In this document: piece by piece, positions 28,692-37,054 of the stretch | Layout: every line of letters begins with the position of its first letter | Position numbering within the stretch: position 1 is the first letter of the stretch | NCBI RefSeq assembly: GCF_014698935.1 | Contig: NZ_JACVMN010000004.1 | Location: 136,135-200,134 of the forward strand | Direction: 5' to 3' | Source of the DNA: Flagellimonas sp. S3867 | GTDB lineage: Bacteria; Bacteroidota; Bacteroidia; Flavobacteriales; Flavobacteriaceae | Length of the DNA: 64,000 nt | The notes under the pieces: generated by a model | The model's database searches: none | What the model was told of the DNA's origin: nothing | What the model saw: only the letters and a program-made list of their open reading frames with translations | Made by a program: the position numbers and the translations under genes

Positions 28692-29324
28692 ATGAGCAAT
28701 ATCCTAGAAAATAGAACATGGCGCTACGCCACCAAAAAATTTGACAGCACTAAAAAAGTTTCCGAAGCAGATTTGGAACTTTTATTGGAGGCGACACGAT
28801 TGAGTGCTTCTTCCTATGGGCTTCAACCCTATCATGTTTATGTTATTACGGATCCTGAAATAAAAGAAAAACTTAAACCGGTTTCTTGGGGGCAATCCCA
28901 GATAACGGATGCATCACACCTCATTGTTTTTGCAAATGTGACCGATTTTGGTGAAGAATTGATGGATGGTTATTTACAGAACGTAAGTGCGACTAGAAAT
29001 ATCCCTACTGAAGGTTTAAAGGGTTATGGAGATTTTATGAAATCCAAATTGCTAGATCTTCCTTCGGAAACCAAAAGTGTTTGGACCACAAGACAAGTAT
29101 ATATCGCATTTAGCAATATGATGCAGGCCGCGGCAGAACTTAAAATAGACACTTGTCCTATGGAAGGTTTTGAATCGGAAGCCTATAACGAAATCCTTGG
29201 TTTAGAAGATAAATATCTGAACGCGTCCGTCGTGCTTGCTATAGGATACCGCTCCGATAGCGATGAAACCCAGCATTATGCGAAAGTGAGAAAATCAAAA
29301 GAAGAATTATTTACACATATATAA
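28692..29324 (+). CDS. NAD(P)H-dependent nitroreductase
   Basis: 210 residues of the FMN-dependent NfsB-like fold. The N-terminus NRTWRYATKKFD-type segment and SASSYGLQPYHVYVI contact FMN; the C-terminal VVLAIGYRSDSD is also typical. It reduces nitroaromatics or quinones with NAD(P)H in the cytoplasm. One base after marR, so tightly co-transcribed and presumably controlled by it. The natural substrate cannot be read from the sequence. Confidence 0.92.
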   Translation: MSNILENRTWRYATKKFDSTKKVSEADLELLLEATRLSASSYGLQPYHVYVITDPEIKEKLKPVSWGQSQITDASHLIVFANVTDFGEELMDGYLQNVSATRNIPTEGLKGYGDFMKSKLLDLPSETKSVWTTRQVYIAFSNMMQAAAELKIDTCPMEGFESEAYNEILGLEDKYLNASVVLAIGYRSDSDETQHYAKVRKSKEELFTHI

Positions 29325-29362
29325 ATCCTAATTATTTAAAACGAAGATTAAGCACACAAATC

Positions 29363-29935
29363 ATGAAAAAGACAATTTTAAGCCTTGCATTAACAATGGT
29401 ATTTGGACTTTCTGCCATTGCAAACCCAATTGATGGAGTAAAGAAATCAGTTAAAACAGACAAAAGCACAGTTACTTGGAAAGCCTATAAAGTAGCCGGA
29501 TCTCATACCGGGACCATAAAGCTAAAATCAGGGGCTCTGGAGTTTGATGGAGAAAAGTTGGTTGGTGGAGAATTTATTGTTGATATGACCACCATTAACA
29601 CCACCGATTTAGAGGGTGATTATAAAAACAAATTGGACGGACATCTTAGTTCAGATGATTTCTTCTCCACGGCTTCCAATCCAACCGCTTCTTTGGTGTT
29701 TACTGAAGTGAAATCTAGTGGTAATAATTCGCACAAAGTAACCGGTGACCTTACTATTAAGGGAATTACAGAGCCGATAGTCTTTGAAGTTTCCATTTAT
29801 GGTAGCAAAGCAACAGCTACTTTGAAAGTTGACCGAACTAAATACGACGTAAAATATGGTTCCGGAATCATAGGAACCGCAAAGGACAAGTTGATCTATG
29901 ATGAATTTGACCTTGTAGTTGATTTGCAGATGTAA
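29363..29935 (+). CDS. YceI family periplasmic protein
   Basis: 190 residues. Signal peptide MKKTILSLALTMVFGLSAIA, then a lipocalin-like YceI barrel: STVTWKAYKVAGSHTGTIKLKSG, FIVDMTTINTTDLEGDYKNKLDGHL and TGDLTIKGITEPIVFEV. YceI proteins bind long isoprenoid chains such as polyprenyl quinones. With a nitro/quinone reductase next to it, quinone handling is a reasonable but unproven theme. It ends the marR operon. Confidence 0.93.
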   Translation: MKKTILSLALTMVFGLSAIANPIDGVKKSVKTDKSTVTWKAYKVAGSHTGTIKLKSGALEFDGEKLVGGEFIVDMTTINTTDLEGDYKNKLDGHLSSDDFFSTASNPTASLVFTEVKSSGNNSHKVTGDLTIKGITEPIVFEVSIYGSKATATLKVDRTKYDVKYGSGIIGTAKDKLIYDEFDLVVDLQM

Positions 29936-29956
29936 TCAGCTTTAGTTTAGTGTTTG

Positions 29957-29993
29957 AAAATCCCGTTCGAGACTTTCTTGAATGGGATTTTTA
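29957..29993 (+). terminator. Terminator after yceI
   Basis: ATCCCGTTC (29960-29968) pairs with GAATGGGAT (29980-29988) with one G-T pair; TTTTT-rich tract follows. Confidence 0.85.
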
Positions 29994-30010
29994 ATTTCAC
30001 AAAACAATAT

Positions 30011-30040
30011 TTGGAAGTTAGAATTTCCTTTCTATCTTTG
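30011..30040 (+). promoter_or_regulatory. trp operon promoter
   Basis: TTG (30011-30013), 19 bp spacer, TATCTTTG (30033-30040): an exact fit to the Bacteroidota TTG-N19-TAnnTTTG pattern. The trp leader-peptide ATG begins 5 nt after the -7 box, so the transcript probably starts at or next to the start codon. Confidence 0.82.
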
Positions 30041-30045
30041 AAGCA

Positions 30046-30102
30046 ATGAAATTAAAAACAGTAAATACTTGGTGGTGGATTAACTTACGTCGAATATCGT
30101 GA
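30046..30102 (+). CDS. trpL: trp operon leader peptide
   Basis: An 18-codon frame, MKLKTVNTWWWINLRRIS, with three consecutive Trp codons (30070-30078) and a TGA stop at 30100. It is followed 26 bp later by an intrinsic terminator and then the trp genes. This is the classic layout of ribosome-mediated attenuation: with little charged tRNA-Trp the ribosome stalls at the Trp codons and the terminator should fail to form. The ATG lies directly after the promoter, so the leader mRNA seems leaderless. Confidence 0.9.
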   Translation: MKLKTVNTWWWINLRRIS

Positions 30103-30128
30103 GCTAGTCCCCCATTGTAATCATATAG

Positions 30129-30156
30129 AGGCTTGTCATCACGACAAGCCTTTTTT
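30129..30156 (+). terminator. trp attenuator terminator
   Basis: GGCTTGTC (30130-30137) with GACAAGCC (30143-30150), a perfect 8-pair stem with a 5-nt loop, followed by six T. It lies between trpL and trpE. The competing antiterminator is not obvious; TCGTGA at the trpL stop (30097-30102) can pair with TCACGA (30139-30144) in the loop and right arm, but this is only 6 bp. Confidence 0.9.
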
Positions 30157-30175
30157 AATTATATACGTTTAGATC

Positions 30176-30546
30176 TCATTTCCGCGCAGGCGGAAATCTT
30201 CTAAAGGAATTTGAATAAAAGTGAACATGAATTTTTATGTCTATATCATTTCAAATAAGAAAAACGGTACAATCTATATAGGCTACTCCAACAATCTGGA
30301 AAAACGAATGAAAAAACATAAAACTGGAACCGGAAGCAAGTTTGCAAAACGATATAACCTAGATAAACTGGTTTATTATGAAAAATTCAAGTTTCCGATG
30401 ACTGCATCAGAAGAGAAAAACAATTGAAAAAATGGAACCGACAATGGAAACTAAATTTGATAAATGATTTTAACCCCAATTGGGATGATTTAACATGGTT
30501 CTTTGTTTAAAACACAATAAAAAGATTTCCGCCTTCGCGGAAATGA
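30176..30546 (+). mobile_element. Putative minimal GIY-YIG element with terminal inverted repeats
   Basis: A 371-bp segment bounded by 25-bp inverted repeats (30176-30200 and 30522-30546) that match at 24 of 25 positions. Each repeat is itself a hairpin: ATTTCCGC and GCGGAAAT around a 4-nt loop (GCAG on the left, CTTC on the right). The only gene inside is a frameshifted small GIY-YIG nuclease. It sits between the trp attenuator and trpE. I see no clear target-site duplication. Mobility is inferred from the structure and from a related single hairpin at 17656-17679. Confidence 0.65.
30227..30510 (+). pseudogene. Frameshifted small GIY-YIG nuclease
   Basis: From ATG at 30227 the frame reads MNFYVYIISNKKNGTIYIGY, the YVY...YIG core of GIY-YIG nucleases, then LEKRMKKHKTGTGSKFAKRYNLDKLVYYE with the conserved Arg/Lys and Tyr. 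At about 30405-30420 it shifts: the expected continuation REKQLKKWNRQWK is found in another frame from about 30413 and runs to TAA at 30508 (LNLINDFNPNWDDLTWFFV). Loss of roughly 10 bases, where family members have the catalytic Glu helix (SEAIKREKQLKKW), explains it. Intact homologues of about 90-100 residues are common in flavobacteria. As it stands the protein would be truncated and probably inactive. Confidence 0.85.
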
Positions 30547-30564
30547 AAACAACAATTTTCGCTC

Positions 30565-31962
30565 ATGAAATATTCGCTCAAAACTACATACAAACAAATC
30601 CTGGCCGATACCATCACCCCGGTCAGCGTTTATCTTAAAATAAGGGACAAATTTCCCAACAGCATTCTTTTGGAAAGTAGTGACTATCATGCGAATGATA
30701 ATAGCTTCTCATACATCTGCTGTAACCCGATTGCCTCAATCAAAGTCGAGAATGAAATAATCACACAAAGATTTCCCGATGGCAGCAAAGATGAATTCCC
30801 AATAACACCAGATGTTGATGTGACCGACGTTATTCATCAATTCGGAAAAAAGTTCTCCGTTCCAAGCAATGGCTTTAAATTCATCAACAACGGACTTTTT
30901 GGGTATATGGCTTACGATGCGGTTCGCTATTTTGAGGATGTAGAGGTTTCCAAAAAAGAAGATTCGGTCCAAATACCGGATATCTATTATGCAGTGTATC
31001 AAAATATAATTGCTATCAACCATTTTAAAAATGAAGCTTACCTATTTGCCCACTGCTATGAAAGCGAAAGTAATGTGGATGAAATTGCACAGCTGTTTCA
31101 GGTAAGAAATTTTGCTTCTTACAATTTTTCAAAAGATGGAAAACCTACTTCCAACTTAAAGGATGAGGAGTATAAAGAACATGTGGTCTTGGCCAAAAAA
31201 CACTGCCAACGGGGCGATGTTTTCCAATTGGTACTGTCACGAAGATTCTCGCAAGGTTTTAAGGGAGATGAATTCAATGTATATCGGGCACTTCGCTCTG
31301 TGAACCCCTCTCCGTACTTGTTCTATTTTGATTATGGTGATTTTAAAATCTTCGGAAGCTCACCAGAAGCGCAACTAATTGTAAAAGACGGGAAAGCCGA
31401 AATACATCCCATTGCGGGTACCTACAAAAGAACTGGAAATGACGAACAGGATGCCGAGTTGGCCAAAAAACTGGCGCAAGATGACAAGGAAAATGCCGAG
31501 CACGTCATGCTTGTCGATTTAGCTCGAAACGACCTTAGCAGAAACGGAAATACGGTAAATGTGGAAACCTATCGCGAGGTGCAATATTTTTCACATGTCA
31601 TCCATTTGGTATCCAAAGTAACCGGATTAAAGAAAAAAGACAGCCCAACCATGAAAGTGGTTGCGGATACTTTTCCGGCAGGAACATTGAGTGGCGCTCC
31701 AAAGCATATGGCCATGCAGTTAATTGAAAAATATGAAAAAACCGGTCGCGCCTACTATGGTGGTGCCATCGGGTTCATGGATTTTAAGGGCAATTTTAAC
31801 CATGCCATTATGATCCGAACATTTTTAAGTAAAAACCATCAATTACATTATCAGGCCGGAGCAGGTTTAGTTGCCGCCTCGGATCCAGATGCAGAATTAC
31901 AAGAAACATATAATAAACTAGGAGCTTTGACCAAGGCACTTGAAATTGCAGAAACCATCTAA
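30565..31962 (+). CDS. trpE: Anthranilate synthase component I
   Basis: 465 residues. The N-terminal domain carries the Trp-feedback motif region SILLESSDYH (about 31-40). The chorismate-binding domain contains the conserved PSPYLFYFDYGDF, GSSPE, PIAGTYKRTG and the C-terminal FPAGTLSGAPKHMAM motif near residue 375. With TrpG it makes anthranilate from chorismate and glutamine. First structural gene of trpEGDCFBA; the GIY-YIG element lies between it and its attenuator. Confidence 0.97.
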   Translation: MKYSLKTTYKQILADTITPVSVYLKIRDKFPNSILLESSDYHANDNSFSYICCNPIASIKVENEIITQRFPDGSKDEFPITPDVDVTDVIHQFGKKFSVPSNGFKFINNGLFGYMAYDAVRYFEDVEVSKKEDSVQIPDIYYAVYQNIIAINHFKNEAYLFAHCYESESNVDEIAQLFQVRNFASYNFSKDGKPTSNLKDEEYKEHVVLAKKHCQRGDVFQLVLSRRFSQGFKGDEFNVYRALRSVNPSPYLFYFDYGDFKIFGSSPEAQLIVKDGKAEIHPIAGTYKRTGNDEQDAELAKKLAQDDKENAEHVMLVDLARNDLSRNGNTVNVETYREVQYFSHVIHLVSKVTGLKKKDSPTMKVVADTFPAGTLSGAPKHMAMQLIEKYEKTGRAYYGGAIGFMDFKGNFNHAIMIRTFLSKNHQLHYQAGAGLVAASDPDAELQETYNKLGALTKALEIAETI

Positions 31963-31963
31963 A

Positions 31964-32536
31964 ATGGGAAGAAAGATTTTAATGATAGACAACTACGATA
32001 GCTTCACCTACAATTTGGTGCACTATTTGGAAGATTTGGATTGTGACGTCACCGTAAAAAGAAACGATCAACTGACCCTGGAAGATGTTGAACCGTTTGA
32101 GGAAATTGTTTTATCTCCAGGACCCGGAATCCCAGATGAAGCCGGTTTGCTGAAGGAAATCATCAAAACCTACGCACCTACCAAACGTATACTTGGAGTG
32201 TGTTTAGGTCAACAAGCCATTGGGGAAGTATTTGGAGGGAATTTGGTTAACCTGGATCAGGTTTATCATGGTGTAGCAACAACAATTACGGTAACCAAAG
32301 AAGATGTGATTTTTAACGGTCTGCCAGAAAAAATCGAAGTAGGTCGCTATCACTCATGGGTGGTTCACCCTGATTTACCAGACAGTCTAGAGGCTACCTC
32401 TGTGGATGAAAACGGTCAAATCATGTCCCTAAAACACAAAACATACGATGTAACTGCTGTACAATTTCATCCAGAATCTGTACTGACACCGGAAGGAAAA
32501 CAAATACTAAAAAATTGGCTTGAAAATGGGAAGTGA
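31964..32536 (+). CDS. trpG: Anthranilate synthase component II (glutamine amidotransferase)
   Basis: 190 residues from ATG at 31964 (MGRKILMIDNYDSFTYN), one base after the trpE stop; an earlier ATG at 31940 overlaps trpE. Class I amidotransferase triad: Cys in GVCLGQQAIGE (about residue 79), His and Glu in VQFHPESVLTPEG (about 168-170). YHSWVV is also conserved. It supplies ammonia to TrpE. Confidence 0.96.
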   Translation: MGRKILMIDNYDSFTYNLVHYLEDLDCDVTVKRNDQLTLEDVEPFEEIVLSPGPGIPDEAGLLKEIIKTYAPTKRILGVCLGQQAIGEVFGGNLVNLDQVYHGVATTITVTKEDVIFNGLPEKIEVGRYHSWVVHPDLPDSLEATSVDENGQIMSLKHKTYDVTAVQFHPESVLTPEGKQILKNWLENGK

Positions 32537-32548
32537 GAATGCAGTAGT

Positions 32549-32576
32549 GAGTAATGAGACTAACCACTCATTACTC
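32549..32576. repeat. Inverted repeat in the trpG-trpD spacer
   Basis: GAGTAATGAG (32549-32558) and CTCATTACTC (32567-32576), perfect 10-bp arms with an 8-nt loop and no T-run. A similar hairpin of GAGTA/TTGAG units lies between trpB and trpA. Confidence 0.8.
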
Positions 32577-32604
32577 CATACTCACATCTAAACACTATAA
32601 AAAC

Positions 32605-33597
32605 ATGAAAGAGACACTCAACAGACTCATAAACCACGAAATCCTATCAAAGAGCGACGCCAAACAAATCTTGGTCAACATCGCCAAAGGAGATTATAAT
32701 ACCTCTCAGATTGCCGCTTTTTTAACGGTATATATGATGCGAAGTATTACCATTGAGGAGCTGGAAGGTTTCCGCGATGCCCTTTTGGAGCTATGCTTGG
32801 CTGTGGACTTGGCCGAGTTCAATCCCATTGACCTATGCGGTACAGGTGGTGATGGAAAAGATACCTTCAACATCTCCACCTTGGCGTCTTTTGTTACCGC
32901 AGGTGCTGGAGTTAAAGTCACCAAGCATGGGAATTACGGAGTCTCTTCAAAATGTGGAAGTAGTAATGTAATGGAATTTCTGGGAATCAAATTCAGTAAC
33001 GAGGCCGATTTTTTAAAGAAATCCATTGATGAAGCAGGAATCTGCGTATTGCACGCTCCTCTATTTCATCCAGCCATGAAAAATGTGGCACCTATCCGAA
33101 GGGAGTTGGCCGTAAAAACCTTCTTCAATATGTTGGGACCCATGGTAAACCCAGCGTTTCCTAAAAACCAGATGGTTGGGGTCTTTAATTTGGAATTGGC
33201 TAGAATGTATGGATATCTCTATCAAAACACGGATAAAAACTTTACCGTACTCCATGCCTTGGATGGCTATGATGAAATTTCCTTGACCGGCGATACCAAA
33301 ACCATTTCCAATAATTCTGAAGGTATTTTGTCGCCCATTGATTTTGGAGTACAACGGATTACTCAAACCGAAATTACAGGTGGAGATGATATCGCCCAAT
33401 CAGCTCAAATTTTTATGGACATTTTACAAGGAAAAGGGACTGAAGCCCAAAACAACGTGGTCTGTGCCAACGCGGGAGTTGCAATTGCAACTGTAAATGA
33501 GGTTACCCCAAAAGAAGGGTTTGAAAAAGCCAAAGAATCACTTATGGGTGGAAAAGGATTGGAAGCATTGAAAAAACTTCAAAAGCTTAGTGCTTAA
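32605..33597 (+). CDS. trpD: Anthranilate phosphoribosyltransferase
   Basis: 330 residues from ATG at 32605 (MKETLNRLINHEILSKSDAK); the longer frame from 32554 begins inside the inverted repeat and is unlikely. Signature DLCGTGGDGKDTFNISTL (about residues 75-92) binds PRPP, and KHGNYGVSSKCGSSNVME follows. It transfers phosphoribose to anthranilate. The stop TAA overlaps the trpC start (TAATG). Confidence 0.96.
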   Translation: MKETLNRLINHEILSKSDAKQILVNIAKGDYNTSQIAAFLTVYMMRSITIEELEGFRDALLELCLAVDLAEFNPIDLCGTGGDGKDTFNISTLASFVTAGAGVKVTKHGNYGVSSKCGSSNVMEFLGIKFSNEADFLKKSIDEAGICVLHAPLFHPAMKNVAPIRRELAVKTFFNMLGPMVNPAFPKNQMVGVFNLELARMYGYLYQNTDKNFTVLHALDGYDEISLTGDTKTISNNSEGILSPIDFGVQRITQTEITGGDDIAQSAQIFMDILQGKGTEAQNNVVCANAGVAIATVNEVTPKEGFEKAKESLMGGKGLEALKKLQKLSA

Positions 33598-34382
33598 TGA
33601 ACATACTAGACAAAATAGTAGCCGATAAACGCAAAGAAGTCGATTTAAGAAAATCGCTGATTCCAATTTCCCAATTGGAAGCCTCCGTGCTTTTTGAAAG
33701 AAAAAGCCCTTCTTTAGCAACTGCTTTGAAACAAAGCCAAACAGGAATCATTGCCGAACATAAAAGGCGTTCTCCTTCTAAATCGGTCATCAATCAAAGT
33801 TTAAATGTTCAAGATGTAGCCAAAGGCTATGAAAATGCAGGAGTCTGTGGAATGTCTGTACTTACAGACGGCAAATACTTTGGTGGGTCTTTAGACGATC
33901 TGTTGTTGGCTAGAGCGATTGCAAGCATCCCTTTACTTCGTAAAGAATTTGTTATCGATGAATATCAACTTCTGGAAGCAAAAGCACATGGCGCAGATGT
34001 TATTTTGCTCATTGCAGCAATCTTGACCACAGACGAAATCAAAACACTTTCAGAAACAGCTAAAGGTTTAGGTTTAGATGTTCTTCTAGAAGTTCATAAT
34101 GAAGCTGAATTACTTAAATCCATCATGCCCTCTTTGGATATGTTAGGAGTGAACAATCGAAACCTGAAAACCTTTGAGGTAAATCTGGAAACCAGTAAAT
34201 CTCTTTCGACCCAAATTCCAGATGAATTTGTAAAAGTTTCCGAAAGTGGTATCAGTTCTATTGAGGCTATAAAGGATTTAAAACAATACGGATACCAAGG
34301 CTTTTTGATTGGAGAAAATTTTATGAAAACCGACAACCCCGGTGAACATGCCTCCACCTTTATAAAAAACCTGGAATTATGA
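33597..34382 (+). CDS. trpC: Indole-3-glycerol phosphate synthase
   Basis: 261 residues, a TIM barrel. Conserved IIAEHKRRSPSKSVI (catalytic Lys/Glu) near residues 51-65, VLLEVHNEAEL near 160, LGVNNRNLKTF near 180 and SESGISS near 215. TrpC here is separate from TrpF, unlike the E. coli fusion. The start overlaps the trpD stop and the stop overlaps the trpF start. Confidence 0.97.
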   Translation: MNILDKIVADKRKEVDLRKSLIPISQLEASVLFERKSPSLATALKQSQTGIIAEHKRRSPSKSVINQSLNVQDVAKGYENAGVCGMSVLTDGKYFGGSLDDLLLARAIASIPLLRKEFVIDEYQLLEAKAHGADVILLIAAILTTDEIKTLSETAKGLGLDVLLEVHNEAELLKSIMPSLDMLGVNNRNLKTFEVNLETSKSLSTQIPDEFVKVSESGISSIEAIKDLKQYGYQGFLIGENFMKTDNPGEHASTFIKNLEL

Positions 34383-35008
34383 AGTTGAAAGTCTGTGGCA
34401 TGAATCAAAATCCATCTGAGGTAGCCCAATTGCAACCGGATTACTTGGGTTTTATTTTTTGGGAACCCTCTACACGATATTTTGAAGGAGAAATGCCAAC
34501 TTTACCAGCATCCATCAAAAAAGTGGGCGTGTTTGTCGATGCTTCGATTGAAGAGGTTTTGTCATCAATTGAAAAGTATGGTTTAGCAGCTGTTCAACTC
34601 CATGGAAATGAAAGTCCCAAGTTTTGCAAAACCTTAAAGAAAAATAATCAGTCGATTGACATTATCAAGGTCTTTTCCATCAAAGACGATTTTGATTTTT
34701 CCATTTTAGAGGAATACGAAGAAGTATGCGATTATTATTTGTTCGACACCAAAGGAAAACTTCCGGGAGGAAATGGTTATGCTTTTGATTGGTCCGTTCT
34801 GAACAATTACCTATCCACAAAACCATATTTCCTAAGTGGCGGTATTGGATTGGATTCTGCTTCCAAGCTTCAAGCTTTTTTGGATAGTACAGCCTCAAGA
34901 TATTGCCATGTAATCGATGTCAATAGCAAATTCGAAATGGAACCTGGATTAAAGAACATTGACCAACTGAGAGAATTTAAAAAAATACTAACCCAAGATA
35001 CATTATGA
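34379..35008 (+). CDS. trpF: Phosphoribosylanthranilate isomerase
   Basis: 209 residues. KVCGMN at the N-terminus holds the catalytic Cys, and [15 protein letters not shown] and [10 protein letters not shown] are conserved. The C-terminal phosphate-binding segment reads [15 protein letters not shown] and the usual VDVNSKFE-type end is present. ATGA overlaps with both trpC upstream and trpB downstream indicate translational coupling. Confidence 0.95.
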   Translation: MKLKVCGMNQNPSEVAQLQPDYLGFIFWEPSTRYFEGEMPTLPASIKKVGVFVDASIEEVLSSIEKYGLAAVQLHGNESPKFCKTLKKNNQSIDIIKVFSIKDDFDFSILEEYEEVCDYYLFDTKGKLPGGNGYAFDWSVLNNYLSTKPYFLSGGIGLDSASKLQAFLDSTASRYCHVIDVNSKFEMEPGLKNIDQLREFKKILTQDTL

Positions 35009-36186
35009 GTTATCACGCTAATGAAAAAGGGTATTATGGAGAGTTTGGAGGGGCATTCATCCCCGAAATGCTCTATCCAAACTGTGAGGAATTACGACAA
35101 AAATATATCCAGATTATGGAAGAGCCTTCCTTTAAGGAAGAGTTTGACCAACTGCTAAAAGATTATGTGGGACGTCCTTCCCCGCTCTATTTTGCGGAAA
35201 GGTTATCCAGCAAATACAACACCAAAATTTACTTGAAACGGGAAGACCTCAACCATACCGGTGCTCATAAAGTAAACAATACCATAGGTCAAATTCTTAT
35301 GGCAAAACGATTGGGCAAAAATCGCATCATTGCCGAGACCGGAGCAGGTCAACATGGGGTTGCCACTGCTACCGTTTGTGCTCTTATGGGAATTGAATGT
35401 GTGGTTTATATGGGTGAGATTGATATAGCCCGACAGGCTCCAAATGTTGCCCGAATGAAAATGTTAGGTGCAGAGGTTCGTCCAGCCTCATCTGGTAGTA
35501 AAACCTTAAAGGATGCCACCAATGAAGCTATTCGCGATTGGATAAACAATCCTGTGGACACTCATTACATTATTGGTTCTGTGGTTGGGCCACATCCCTA
35601 CCCTGATATGGTAGCACGCTTCCAATCTGTGATTTCTAAAGAAATCAAAGCACAATTGTTAGAAAAAGAAGGACGCGAAAATCCTGACTATGTTGTGGCC
35701 TGTGTTGGTGGAGGCAGTAATGCCGCCGGAGCCTATTATCACTTTTTGGATACTCCACAAGTTGGAATTATTGCAGTGGAAGCAGCCGGAAAAGGTATCC
35801 ATTCAGGTGAAAGTGCCGCCACTTCGGCTTTAGGCAAAGTGGGAATAATCCATGGAAGTAAAACCTTGTTGATGCAAACTGATGATGGTCAAATTACCGA
35901 ACCTTATTCCATTTCGGCAGGGCTGGATTACCCCGGGGTTGGGCCTTTGCATGCCCATTTATTCAAATCCGGACGAGGAGAATTCATCTCCATTACCGAT
36001 GATGACGCCATGAAAGCGGGTATGGAGCTTTCAAAGCTGGAAGGTATTATTCCGGCCATAGAATCGTCTCATGCCTTTGCCATTTTGAAACAGAAAAAAT
36101 TCAATCCTTCGGATATTGTTGTCATCAACTTATCAGGAAGGGGTGATAAAGATTTACAGAATTATATTGACTATTTTGATTTATAG
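35005..36186 (+). CDS. trpB: Tryptophan synthase beta chain
   Basis: 393 residues, PLP-dependent. The Schiff-base Lys is in [14 protein letters not shown] (about residue 91), the phosphate-binding loop is [10 protein letters not shown] (about 235) and [10 protein letters not shown] follows. It condenses indole with serine. The start overlaps the trpF stop (ATGA). A spacer of 76 bp with an inverted repeat separates it from trpA. Confidence 0.98.
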   Translation: MSYHANEKGYYGEFGGAFIPEMLYPNCEELRQKYIQIMEEPSFKEEFDQLLKDYVGRPSPLYFAERLSSKYNTKIYLKREDLNHTGAHKVNNTIGQILMAKRLGKNRIIAETGAGQHGVATATVCALMGIECVVYMGEIDIARQAPNVARMKMLGAEVRPASSGSKTLKDATNEAIRDWINNPVDTHYIIGSVVGPHPYPDMVARFQSVISKEIKAQLLEKEGRENPDYVVACVGGGSNAAGAYYHFLDTPQVGIIAVEAAGKGIHSGESAATSALGKVGIIHGSKTLLMQTDDGQITEPYSISAGLDYPGVGPLHAHLFKSGRGEFISITDDDAMKAGMELSKLEGIIPAIESSHAFAILKQKKFNPSDIVVINLSGRGDKDLQNYIDYFDL

Positions 36187-36197
36187 AGGTGAGATGC

Positions 36198-36237
36198 TAG
36201 TATTGAGTAATTGGAAATACCAAGTCCCTCAATACTA
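36198..36237. repeat. Inverted repeat in the trpB-trpA spacer
   Basis: TAGTATTGAG (36198-36207) and CTCAATACTA (36228-36237), perfect 10-bp arms around a 20-nt loop. Composition echoes the trpG-trpD hairpin. No T-run, so not an intrinsic terminator. Confidence 0.8.
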
Positions 36238-36262
36238 AATACTCAAATCCAATACCAAAAGT

Positions 36263-37024
36263 ATGAACAGAATCAATAAAAAATTACAAGAAGATAAAAA
36301 GCTGCTTTCCATATACTTTACGGCTGGATATCCCAACCTGAACGACACGGTTAAGATTATCCAAAACTTAGAAGAAAGCGGTGTGGATTTGATAGAAGTT
36401 GGACTCCCATTTAGTGATCCTTTGGCTGATGGACCCACCATACAAGAAAGTTCTACAACGGCTCTAAAAAATGGAATGCAAACGGAACTGCTCTTCAAGC
36501 AGCTCAAAGACATTCGAAATACCGTTTCCATTCCCTTGATCATTATGGGCTACTTCAACCCGGTATTGCAATATGGAGTGGAGGCTTTCTGTAAAAAATG
36601 TCAAGAGGTGGGAATAGATGGTTTGATTTTACCAGATTTGCCCTTGGATGTGTATCAGGAAGAATATGAATCTATCTTTAAAAGATATGGGTTGATCAAT
36701 GTGTTTTTGATTACTCCACAAACTAGTGATGAACGTATTCAAGCCATTGACAAAGCTTCTGATGGTTTTATATACATGGTAAGTTCAGCAAGTACCACTG
36801 GTGCAAAAGAAGGTTTTGGAACTGAACAAAAGGCCTATTTTGACCGACTTGCAGCAATGCAATTGAAAAATCCACAAATTGTCGGTTTTGGGATAAGCAA
36901 TTCACAAACTTTTGAGCAAGCCACCGCAACAACAAAAGGCGCTATTATTGGCTCAGCCTTCATTAAGCACCTTACTCAAAACGGAACCGATAAAATAGCC
37001 GATTTTGTAAAGGGAATTCGTTAA
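36263..37024 (+). CDS. trpA: Tryptophan synthase alpha chain
   Basis: 253 residues, TIM barrel. Catalytic Glu in DLIEVGLPFSDPLADGP (about residue 45) and Asp in DGLILPDLPLDVYQEE (about 125), with phosphate contact VGFGISN near 210. It releases indole from indole-3-glycerol phosphate. Last gene of the trp operon. Confidence 0.97.
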   Translation: MNRINKKLQEDKKLLSIYFTAGYPNLNDTVKIIQNLEESGVDLIEVGLPFSDPLADGPTIQESSTTALKNGMQTELLFKQLKDIRNTVSIPLIIMGYFNPVLQYGVEAFCKKCQEVGIDGLILPDLPLDVYQEEYESIFKRYGLINVFLITPQTSDERIQAIDKASDGFIYMVSSASTTGAKEGFGTEQKAYFDRLAAMQLKNPQIVGFGISNSQTFEQATATTKGAIIGSAFIKHLTQNGTDKIADFVKGIR

Positions 37025-37054
37025 ATTCGATACCGCAACTAACGAAATCATATC

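Noticed and set aside
30176..30546. Ordinary insertion sequence
   Set aside because: No transposase of DDE, HUH or serine/tyrosine type and no clear target duplication; the only gene is a GIY-YIG nuclease, so it is reported as a separate kind of element.
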